64,000 nucleotides of DNA from Mesorhizobium loti (GTDB taxonomy: Bacteria > Pseudomonadota > Alphaproteobacteria > Rhizobiales > Rhizobiaceae): contig NZ_LPWA01000103.1 of NCBI RefSeq assembly GCF_001510895.1, forward strand, positions 1-64,000, in the 5' to 3' direction. Position numbers and translations under genes: made by a program. Of this stretch, positions 19,484 to 27,498 are shown piece after piece. A model generated the notes under the pieces. The model ran no database searches. It saw nothing but the letters and a program-made list of their open reading frames with translations, and was not told the origin of the DNA. Position 1 is the first letter of the stretch. Each line of letters opens with the position of its first letter.

Positions 19484-20808
19484 ATGTCTTCGTTCTCGAT
19501 CGCAAATCCTAAAATTGATCCGGCAAGGGGTGCGTCCGCGCTGAGACCGGATGGAACAGTGGATGACGACGATAGAGTTGAAATCGGACCGACGGATCTC
19601 GCATTTGCGGAATGGGACGCTCTCGGCCTTACTCCTCCCAACTTGGAGCGGATGAGGCGAACCCGGCTCGATCGTATCGTGCAACAGTTGCGCCAAAGAG
19701 ATTACGTCGGCGTCCTGTGCTTCGATCCTCTGAACATCCGATACGCAACAGACTCCTCGAACATGCAGATCTGGACAATGCACAATCCTGCGAGGGCCGT
19801 GTTTGTCTCATCGGATGGCTACGTAGTGCTTTGGGACTTCCATCGCTGCTTCTCGGCTCACCTGCCGCTCGTCAATGAAGTGCGCGAGGGTGCCACGGGC
19901 TTCTTCTATTTTGTCTCCGGCGATGAATCGGAAGCCGCAGCCAAACAATTCGCGGGCCAGATAGAAGATCTTATGCGCCGCTTTGGCGGCGGAAATAGAC
20001 GCCTAGCCGTCGACAAGATGGAGATACCCGGCCTCGGGCGCTTGACGCAGTAGGCATAGAGGTTTGCAACGGCATGCAGCTCATGGAGCATGCGAGGGCG
20101 ATAAAGGGGATCGACGAGATCAACGCTATGCGTTGCTCCCTCGCCACTTGTGAAAGGGCGGTTGCGAAAATGCGTGACAGGCTGCAGCCAGGCATCACTG
20201 AGACTGAGTTGTGGTCCGTTTTACATCATCAGAATATCGCTCGAGGAGGCGAGTGGATCGAGACGCGCATTTTGACGTCAGGACCTCGTACAAATCCATG
20301 GATGCAGGAGGCAGGACCGCGCCGAATCATGGCAGGAGATCTCGTTGCCTTCGACACCGATATGGTTGGGCCCTACGGGATGTGTGCTGACTTCTCTCGC
20401 ACGTGGTATTGTGGTGATGGCCGGCCAAGCGACGAACAGCGCAGGCTCCACGCAATCGCACACGAGCATATTATGACCAACATGGCCATGCTGAAGCCCG
20501 GGGTGTCATTTACCGAGCTTACGGAGCGAAGCCATAAGCTTCCAGCAGAATTCGTCGAACAGCGTTATGGTGTCATGATGCACGGGATCGGACTTTGCGA
20601 CGAATACCCAGCCATTCTGTACCCTGAGGACTTCATCCCAGGCGCTTTTGACTACGTGCTCGAACCGGGGATGACGCTGTGCGTAGAAGCCTACATTGGA
20701 GCCGCAGGGGGGCGCGAGGGTGTGAAGCTGGAGGAACAGGTGCTGATCACGCCGACCGGCGTTGAGAACCTTACAAAATGCCCATTTGACCCGGCCTTAA
20801 TGGCTTAG
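19484..20808 (+). pseudogene. dddP: Second DddP-like gene with one frameshift
   Basis: Near-copy of the dddP gene at 12059-13390. The frame from 19484 runs to about 20040 (EIPGLGRLTQ then stop), where comparison with copy 1 shows one missing base in GGCCTCGGGCGCTTGACG. The next frame continues at once (IEVCNGMQLMEHARAIKG) to 20808 with FDTDMVGPYG, MHGIGLCDE, CVEAY and KLEEQ, so every metal ligand survives. There is also a two-residue in-frame deletion in the DFHRC-FSAHLPL segment. It is followed by the double metallo-beta-lactamase gene. Active if the shift is a sequencing error; otherwise a recent pseudogene. Confidence 0.82.
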
Positions 20809-20992
20809 CTCGACGCCAACCGGTTGTACAGGCTGGCGAATTCCAGCGTAGGGGGCTGGGTGGCTGTCTCTCGGCGCGGGCCCAGCGGGTGTTTTGTCTG
20901 CGTTCTCGGCAAAAATGAGCGAACCATAGGCATCGCTCTCCCTAGTGCCGACCGTGAGACTTCCGCAGGATACTTCTTGAAGGAAAACGCGG

Positions 20993-22876
20993 GTGGGGTT
21001 GATACAGCAATCCGAAAATCTGTGGCTATTTCCGGATACGTGCAACGTCTACGTAATAAAGAGCGACACAGAGTGCCTGCTGATCGACTCCGGGTCTGGC
21101 GCTGTCCTGCCGCACCTGCCCAAGATAGGGATCCAGCGGGTCGACTGGATTCTACATACGCACCACCATCGCGATCAGTGTTGGGGAACCCCGATCTTTC
21201 AAAAGTCAGGCGCACGCATTGCTGTCCCTGAATTCGAACGTCACCTTTTTGACAATGTCGAAGCCTACTGGCAGACGCGACCCACTTATGACAACTACAA
21301 TAACAGTAATACTTTCTTTTCTCTTGGAAAAAATGTTCCGGTCGATGCTATCCTTGAGGACTACGGTACCTTTGCGTGGAGGAATTATGAGTTCCGAATC
21401 CTCCCGGCGAAGGGCCATACCTATGGTATGATCTGCCTGATTGCAAAGGTGGACGGCACCAAGGTGGCCTTCACAAGCGACTTAATGGTCGATGGCGGGA
21501 AGATCTATCAACTTCATGCAATGGAATATAGCTACGGCGACCTTCTTGGCATCGAATTTACTATGCAATCCGTCGTTGCCCTAAAGAAGGAGAATGTGCT
21601 CGTTGCCTATCCCTCCCACGGAATTCCCATCAGCAAGGTCAATTTGAACATCGAGATGCTTGAAACAAAGCTGGAAGACCTCGCGCGCGTTGGACGGCTT
21701 CTCACATCCGGTCGTAATACAGGGTTTGAGGATTGGGAAACTGTCCGCGAAAGCCAGTTGCAGCATATATCAGAGCATTTGCTCTGGGCCGGGCCATATA
21801 CTTGCTCCAATTTCTACGTTGTCCTCGGCAGCGATGGCCATGCGATGCTAATTGACTATGGGTTATCTTCCGTTGGCCATCTCCATTTCGGTGTCGACCA
21901 CGACGGAATGCAGGCATTGCGTTTTGTCGAACATCATCTTGATCAACTCCGAGACGACTACGGGGTGCGACACATCGAAGTCGTTATCCCCACACATATC
22001 CATGACGACCATATCTGCGGAATCCCATTCCTTCAGCAACATTTCGGAACCGAATGCTGGGCCCTCGATCGTGTGGCCCAGGTCATTGCTCAACCTGCGG
22101 CGTGGGCAAGCACGCCGTGTTGCTTTCACAGGGCGATCCAAGTGCATAGGTCGATGCGCGATGGAGAGCACTTCCATTGGCGAGGTTTCGACTTCGAAAT
22201 CTACCACGCTCCTGGCCAGACCGAATACCACGCGGTGATCCTGGGTGACATCGACGGAAGGCGCGTACTCTTTAGCGGCGACAACGTCTTTCTGCTGGAA
22301 ACCCAGATCGGCGCAACTAAGCGGCAGATTCCGTTTCAATCGACGGTGATGCGCAACAGCTTTCAGTTGGATATGCATCGCCGTTGCGCGAGTGTCATGA
22401 AGGCGGTCAGCCCGGACCTACTGTGCCCAGGCCACGGTGAGTTGATCCCTATGGATCCATCAAGAATTGCCGAGTACGCGGACTACATCGAACGGAAGGA
22501 AGCGGCCTTCCGCGCTATCGTGGATGAGCCTGCTGACCACTTCGTCGATTTGTTTTGGGCTCGGATGTTGCCATACATTTCGGAAGTAGCTCCCAATACC
22601 GAGATCACCTACACGGTGATACTACGCAACACTTTTGAGCGAACAGCCGTTTTCAGCGCTCGGCTATTGCCGGCATACGGCTGGAGGTCGGCGTCAAAGA
22701 CACAAAGCATTGTTCTTCGACCAGCGGAGGGGGGCCAATTGCTACTTCGGGCGATCGCACCGTCCAGGGTTGATGCGGTGCGCAAGCTGCTCACCGCTGA
22801 AATCCTAGTCGACGGTGTATCTCAGGGCCCTGTTTGCGAAACATTGGTCTCAACTTCCGCGAGCCGACGGAGATAA
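20993..22876 (+). CDS. Tandem metallo-beta-lactamase-fold hydrolase
   Basis: A 627-residue protein with two metallo-beta-lactamase domains in a row. Domain 1 (about residues 5-225) has a degenerate metal motif HTHHHRDQ near residue 56 but keeps PAKGHTYG, FTSDL and YPSHG. Domain 2 (about 260-510) has the classic THIHDDH near residue 335, HAPGQTEYHAV, FSGDNVF and CPGHGELI. A C-terminal beta-sandwich-like part follows (TEITYTVILRNTF). GTG start at 20993 with AAGGA eight bases upstream. It lies directly after dddP copy 2, in the place that the PTE-like hydrolase holds after copy 1. Possible roles include thioester, lactone or sulfatase-type hydrolysis; the substrate is not evident. Confidence 0.82.
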   Translation: MGLIQQSENLWLFPDTCNVYVIKSDTECLLIDSGSGAVLPHLPKIGIQRVDWILHTHHHRDQCWGTPIFQKSGARIAVPEFERHLFDNVEAYWQTRPTYDNYNNSNTFFSLGKNVPVDAILEDYGTFAWRNYEFRILPAKGHTYGMICLIAKVDGTKVAFTSDLMVDGGKIYQLHAMEYSYGDLLGIEFTMQSVVALKKENVLVAYPSHGIPISKVNLNIEMLETKLEDLARVGRLLTSGRNTGFEDWETVRESQLQHISEHLLWAGPYTCSNFYVVLGSDGHAMLIDYGLSSVGHLHFGVDHDGMQALRFVEHHLDQLRDDYGVRHIEVVIPTHIHDDHICGIPFLQQHFGTECWALDRVAQVIAQPAAWASTPCCFHRAIQVHRSMRDGEHFHWRGFDFEIYHAPGQTEYHAVILGDIDGRRVLFSGDNVFLLETQIGATKRQIPFQSTVMRNSFQLDMHRRCASVMKAVSPDLLCPGHGELIPMDPSRIAEYADYIERKEAAFRAIVDEPADHFVDLFWARMLPYISEVAPNTEITYTVILRNTFERTAVFSARLLPAYGWRSASKTQSIVLRPAEGGQLLLRAIAPSRVDAVRKLLTAEILVDGVSQGPVCETLVSTSASRRR

Positions 22877-23242
22877 GTACTGGCCTTACACCTGTGGCCC
22901 AGGCGTCGTTTCATGCCCTTCGACACAGAACGAAAGTGCAATACGTTCAAGTGACGATCGACCGATGTGTTGGAGCGCGGTCGCAGCAGGCGCAGCTGAC
23001 TTGAACGGGGGCGCAGATCCTCCGACGGCGCTTGCCGGTTTCAAGTTAGGTGGCGAAGACTATGCGGCGCTGACCCCTGGCGGCAACGCGGAACTGCGCC
23101 TTGGCCACCGCTCTCTCGGCTTCGCTGCTCGACGATGGCTAGTTGCAACGCGAACGTTTCCACGCTCGTGGCACCCGCCGTGCTTCGAGCCACTGAGCGA
23201 TGCGCACGCGACCAGGCTGTGTCATCCTCAAGTCTGTTCAGT
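22877..23242. other. Convergent intergenic stretch, nothing supported
   Basis: These 366 bases separate the ends of the double-MBL gene (plus) and the second GlcG-like gene (minus). I see no gene, repeat or strong hairpin. Confidence 0.4.
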
Positions 23243-23776
23243 CTACTCCGACAGAAAGGATCGTCCCTCAGTTTTGTCGTCGCTGTTATGAAAGTAAAAG
23301 CTCGCCAAACCTTTGATGGCATCTGCAATCATCCCAGAGATCATCTGGTCAAAATACGCTTGCAGCCCGGACGTGGCCACGACGATGCCATGCCTTTTCA
23401 CACCGCCCCAGAAAGGAGTGTCATTCGGGAACAACAGATGCGGCATTGGCTCAGTGTTGCCATCCATGCTCTGCCCTCGCCAGAGCTGCAGTGCTTTGTT
23501 ACGGGCCGTCTTGTCAAATTCGTTGGACCACTCCTCCCGATTGCCTACACTTATCTCATATATGCACAGGGGAGCGACGGGATCATTTGGCGCCCAGTTG
23601 ATATCGTCGGCTTGAGGTATATCCCTCAAAGATGGAACCAGAACTACAATGTGGCAGTTGTGCCCATCAACGATTGCGGCCATCCGTCCGCTGTACATGA
23701 CTGCACCAAGGACCAAGGCCACCGCGGTTTCGGCGAGCTGGCTAGTGAGGTACTTAGGTGCGATTTGGGTGCTCAT
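23243..23776 (-). CDS. Conserved protein, GlcG/HbpS-like (second paralogue)
   Basis: A 177-residue paralogue of the protein at 10502-11029, with the same blocks (APKYLT, ARNKALQLWRGQS, PMPHLLFPNDTPFWGGVKR, SGMIADAIKGLASF). Both copies accompany a dddP copy within a few kilobases, which hints at a shared role. The fold assignment to GlcG/HbpS-like small-molecule binders is inference from the GGVxxxGIVVAxSG pattern. A recurring promoter element at 23969-24036 faces this gene, with a leader of about 185 bases. Confidence 0.75.
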   Translation of the reverse strand: MSTQIAPKYLTSQLAETAVALVLGAVMYSGRMAAIVDGHNCHIVVLVPSLRDIPQADDINWAPNDPVAPLCIYEISVGNREEWSNEFDKTARNKALQLWRGQSMDGNTEPMPHLLFPNDTPFWGGVKRHGIVVATSGLQAYFDQMISGMIADAIKGLASFYFHNSDDKTEGRSFLSE

Positions 23777-23968
23777 GACTCTGTTTACCGTCCTACAGAT
23801 TTTATTTGCTTAGAATGCCTTGGACCGGTTAGCTGCCGGAAACGAGGGGCTGGCTCTGATCGAGAGACGGCGACTGTGGCGTCGGGAATTGCGGAAGCTT
23901 TCTGGCAGCAACAAATACGATCTGTACCCCCCGAAGCCAACCAAGGGACCGGTTCCGAGCGAGTCACA

Positions 23969-24036
23969 ATGATAGGGAACCCAGACGAATCTGAATATTC
24001 GAAAAAATCCTGCTAGCGTTGAGCTAAATTTATATC
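23969..24036 (-). promoter_or_regulatory. Recurring operator/promoter element upstream of the second GlcG-like gene
   Basis: GATATAAATTTAGCTCA starts at 24036 on the minus strand; a GCAGGATTTTTTCG tract follows and CCTATCAT begins 60 bases after the first base. The spacing equals that of the elements at 17195, 35746 (minus) and 42702 within one base. Confidence 0.55.
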
Positions 24037-24317
24037 CACGCCTTCTTTTCCAGGGTGGGCTTAACGCAAGCCAATTGCGGTCGCGGCGCAACTCTGCCAT
24101 CGGCGTGGGCTGCCACGCGGTGGTTGGCAAGTTCTGCCAATCGGTTGACTTACCTGCCTTATCGGCGCTGGGCTAGCGCGGTAGTATTTACAAATACGAT
24201 ATAAAACTTGATTTACTTCACCGATCACTTGACTGGACTGACCCGTGTTCATGCTCCGCCTGCGCAGACCTCCGTCAGCCGCGCCCCGAATGGCCAATGA
24301 CAAGCAACAGGGAGATA

Positions 24318-24381
24318 TGAAGCAGGTCTATATCAGGCGCGATCTTTTCCGCCTAGCGGGCTGCCCTGCGGATGAGATACT
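24318..24381 (+). promoter_or_regulatory. Recurring operator/promoter element upstream of the amine oxidase operon
   Basis: TGAAGCAGGTCTATATC at 24318 is followed by AGGCGCGATCTTTTCCGCC and a GATACT -10-like box at 24376. The first 36 bases are almost identical to the element at 16249 (minus). It lies about 130 bases upstream of the preferred start of the FAD oxidoreductase gene. Confidence 0.6.
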
Positions 24382-24510
24382 TCCGACATCTGAAAAAGAC
24401 ACGCGGCACTGTCATAGCCGTTCAACTCCAGTGAGTCGCCGACCGTGCAACGTCCAGATGAAATTAACTCCAAGCGCATTTTAGTTCCGTCGCCTCATCC
24501 GGAGCCCACC

Positions 24511-25797
24511 GTGTCTGGCTGGTACTCAACAGCTGGACCCGAACTCCCGCTGGTATCGCAGACCGGCGACGCGGCGTGTGATTGCCTTGTCATTGGCGGG
24601 GGTTGGATGGGCCTACATGCGGCGCGTCGTTATGCAGAACTCAATCCGGATGCATCGGTAGTTCTGGTTGATGCCGAACGCATTGGGAACAACGCGTCCG
24701 GCCGGTGCATGGGGTTTGTCATCGATCTTGCCCATAACCCCCGCAAACAGGACTTCGTCGAGGATATCAAGGGCAACAAGGAAGAGCTGTACGTTAACCT
24801 GGATGGCATCGCGTACATCCGCAGCGCCGTGGAAGAGCATGGCGTCGATTGCGACTGGGATCCGCAGGGAAAGTATCACAGCGCCGCCACCGCCCATGGC
24901 GTCGAAGATCTGAGGCGGTTCTCCGAAGCGTTGGACAAGCTTGGGCAAAGTTACAGCTGGGTCGAAACCGCTGAGATCCAGGCGATCACTGGCAGCAAGC
25001 ATTACATCAAGGCACTGCATCATCCCGGGACCATTCTCGTCCAACCCGCAAAATATCTTAAGAATGCCGCCAGGAGACTTCCCAAGAACGTCACAGTTCA
25101 CGAGAACACCCCCATCGTTGCCGTTCGATTTGGAACGCCGAAGCACGTTTGCGAGACACCTACCGGAACGATCAGGACCTCCAAGGTCATCATTTGCGCC
25201 TCGGGCTACCTCACGAAGTTTGGCTTCTTCGAGAACCGCGCGATCCCCCTTTACACGTTTGCCAGCATGACGAGGCAACTCACAGAAATCGAGCTCTCAC
25301 AAGTCGGCAACAAGCAAGCCTATGGGCTCATCCCGGCCAACAGCTTCGGCACGACCGTCCGGCGCACGGTCGACAATCGTCTGTTTCTTCGGAACGTCTA
25401 CTCCTACGCCACCGACTTCAAGACGACGGAGCGTGACGTCATGAAGGCTCGGGTCCAGCAACAGATCGCGTTCGACCGTCGCTGGCCTGAACTTTCGTCA
25501 ATTGGGTTTGAGGCGAGCTGGGGCGGGCTTCTGACGCTCGCGCAAAACGGTGGGATGGTCTTCGGGGAACTCGATCGAAACGTCTACGGCGCTGCCTTCT
25601 GCAATGGCACCGGCGTGGCGCGCGGGGCAGCCTTCGGCAAGGCGGTCGCTGAATTGGCTGCGGGAAGATCGTCGCCGGTGATCGACATCTTGAAGACCCG
25701 GGCCAGCCCAAGCAAACCCTATCCCAAGACGGTGACAGCAATCGGGGTTCGAATGGTCACGGCATACCGCTTCAAGCAAGCTGGAGCGGAAGTCTGA
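24511..25797 (+). CDS. FAD-dependent amine oxidoreductase (DAO family)
   Basis: Oxidative deaminating or demethylating flavoenzyme of the D-amino-acid oxidase fold, like gamma-glutamylputrescine oxidase. It has the dinucleotide-binding GGGWMGLHAARRYAEL near residue 35, an ERIGNNASGRCMGFV segment where FAD often binds, and a C-terminal FCNGTGVARGAAFGKAVAEL that closes the FAD site. I prefer the GTG at 24511, with GGAG six bases upstream, over a GTG at 24445. It is followed after 13 bases by the DapA-family aldolase and then an SDR, so they form an operon. The substrate is probably a secondary or methylated amine. Confidence 0.87.
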   Translation: MSGWYSTAGPELPLVSQTGDAACDCLVIGGGWMGLHAARRYAELNPDASVVLVDAERIGNNASGRCMGFVIDLAHNPRKQDFVEDIKGNKEELYVNLDGIAYIRSAVEEHGVDCDWDPQGKYHSAATAHGVEDLRRFSEALDKLGQSYSWVETAEIQAITGSKHYIKALHHPGTILVQPAKYLKNAARRLPKNVTVHENTPIVAVRFGTPKHVCETPTGTIRTSKVIICASGYLTKFGFFENRAIPLYTFASMTRQLTEIELSQVGNKQAYGLIPANSFGTTVRRTVDNRLFLRNVYSYATDFKTTERDVMKARVQQQIAFDRRWPELSSIGFEASWGGLLTLAQNGGMVFGELDRNVYGAAFCNGTGVARGAAFGKAVAELAAGRSSPVIDILKTRASPSKPYPKTVTAIGVRMVTAYRFKQAGAEV

Positions 25798-25810
25798 AAC
25801 TTGGAGAAAT

Positions 25811-26722
25811 ATGATGGCGGACCTGAAGGGTATCAACCTGGCAATGCAGACACCGTTCGATGAGAGCGGTGCGATAAACTTTACCGTTTTCGAGGACCTG
25901 ATCGAAAAGTACATCGCAGCGGGGGTCCACGGCCTTGTCCTCGGAGCGGGCACGGGACAGCATCCTTATCTGACCGAGGCAGAATGCAATCACCTATATG
26001 AGGTCGGTTCCAAGCGCATTGCCGGTCGGTGCAATGTGATTTGCCAGACTTCAGCACTAAACATGGATGAAGTCATCAGGCGCTCCCGCCATGCGGAGTC
26101 GGTGGGTGCCAATGCATTGATGATCCTGCCACCGTACCTGGAAGGTCCAAGCGATGACGACGGTCTGTTCGAATTCTACAAGGCTATCGACGCTGCGGTA
26201 GGCGTCGACATCGTCGGCTACAACATCCCGCAAGCCACCGGTATTTCGGTTTCACCGCAGCTCCTCGGCCGCCTGATGAAGCTGAAGAACTTCAACTACA
26301 TTAAAGACAGCGCCGGCGATCTGACGGTCCACCAGGAATACCTGCAATTTGGCGGCGATGTTCTCAACGGCGCCGACACCACGACCATTTACGCCCTCAT
26401 GGCCGGTGCCCGCGGCGTCATATGGGGGGCTGCCAACTACATGCCCATCGAAGCGGTGCGGCTGTATGAACTCGTGTCTGCCGGGCGTTGTGGAGATGCG
26501 CTCACTCTATGGAATCTCATGCTACCCTCGCTTCTATTCGTCTGGAGAGCGCCATACACACCTGCGGTTCTGAGGGCGGCGCAAATTCGCGGGTATGGAA
26601 CGGGTAATGTCCGTCGGCCGCTGCGCAAACTTTCATCGGAGCAGGAGACGCAGCTTCTGCAGGCGCTTGCTCCCTTGGACCCAGAAATCGGCGCTGCACC
26701 GAGAGAGCAGGCGATAGCTTGA
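25811..26722 (+). CDS. DapA/NanA-family aldolase or dehydratase
   Basis: Schiff-base TIM-barrel lyase of the dihydrodipicolinate synthase family, 303 residues. The Schiff-base lysine is in YIKDSAGD (about residue 165), and the usual tyrosine lies in VGYNIPQ. The N-terminal TPFDESGAINF is typical. The biosynthetic dapA is normally elsewhere, so this operonic copy, sandwiched between an amine oxidase and an SDR, is more likely a catabolic aldolase acting on a 2-oxoacid or hydroxyproline-like intermediate (as in proline-betaine breakdown). That role is inference. ATG at 25811 follows TTGGAGAAAT. Confidence 0.87.
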   Translation: MMADLKGINLAMQTPFDESGAINFTVFEDLIEKYIAAGVHGLVLGAGTGQHPYLTEAECNHLYEVGSKRIAGRCNVICQTSALNMDEVIRRSRHAESVGANALMILPPYLEGPSDDDGLFEFYKAIDAAVGVDIVGYNIPQATGISVSPQLLGRLMKLKNFNYIKDSAGDLTVHQEYLQFGGDVLNGADTTTIYALMAGARGVIWGAANYMPIEAVRLYELVSAGRCGDALTLWNLMLPSLLFVWRAPYTPAVLRAAQIRGYGTGNVRRPLRKLSSEQETQLLQALAPLDPEIGAAPREQAIA

Positions 26723-26732
26723 GGGTAACGAA

Positions 26733-27347
26733 TTGAAGATCCTTCAGGTTGGTTCAAGCGGTGTCATCGGCAGAGCCGTCACCGCCGAACTCGGCCAACG
26801 CCATCAGATTGTAACGGCGAGCCGGTCGACGGGAGAGTTTCGCGTCGACATCGAAGATCCGCGTTCGGTAGAGAACCTATTCCAGCAGGTCGGCGAATTC
26901 GATGCTCTGGTATGCGCTGCCGGAGCGGTACATTTTGCGCCGCTTGCCGAGTTCTCCGTCGGCCAATATGCGGTGGGGCTGCAAAGCAAATTGATGGGGC
27001 AGGTGAATCTGGTTCGATCTGGGCTCAAATACCTGCGAGATGGAGGGTCGTTCACGCTAACGTCCGGGCCGACAAATGATGACCCGATCCCTCTTGGAAC
27101 CTCCTCCGCAATGGTCAATGGCGCGCTCGAGGGATTCGTCCGCGGTGCGGCGATCGAGCTACGTCGCGATCGTCGGATCAACCTCGTAAGCCCAACGATG
27201 CTCGAGGAGTCTGCCTCGCTATTCGGCTCCTACTTCATGGGCACCAAGGGAGTAGCGACGAGCGATGTCGTTCAAGGCTATGTGAAGAGCGTCGAAGGCG
27301 CACAGACAGGGTGCGTGTACAGGATCGGCTGGAGCAGAGACCGTTAG
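26733..27347 (+). CDS. Short SDR-family oxidoreductase
   Basis: A 204-residue NAD(P)-binding protein of the atypical short SDR type: VGSSGVIGRAVTAEL at the N-terminus, DALVCAAGAVHFAPL, then a truncated active-site region (SGPTNDDP) without the classical YxxxK, which is usual for this subgroup. TTG start at 26733 lies 10 bases after the aldolase, so it is the third gene of that operon. Reaction unknown. Confidence 0.78.
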   Translation: MKILQVGSSGVIGRAVTAELGQRHQIVTASRSTGEFRVDIEDPRSVENLFQQVGEFDALVCAAGAVHFAPLAEFSVGQYAVGLQSKLMGQVNLVRSGLKYLRDGGSFTLTSGPTNDDPIPLGTSSAMVNGALEGFVRGAAIELRRDRRINLVSPTMLEESASLFGSYFMGTKGVATSDVVQGYVKSVEGAQTGCVYRIGWSRDR

Positions 27348-27498
27348 CTTGGCTTCGAGTTTTGCCGAAAGACCGTCGAGAACCCCGCTGTGTGGCGGAT
27401 AGCCCTTAGTTCTCTGCAGAGACGACTCTGCGGGGCAACACATCCCAGGAGCAGCACCTTGAGTGCGCCATTCGCTTCCAACTATCGCCGCGAGGCGC

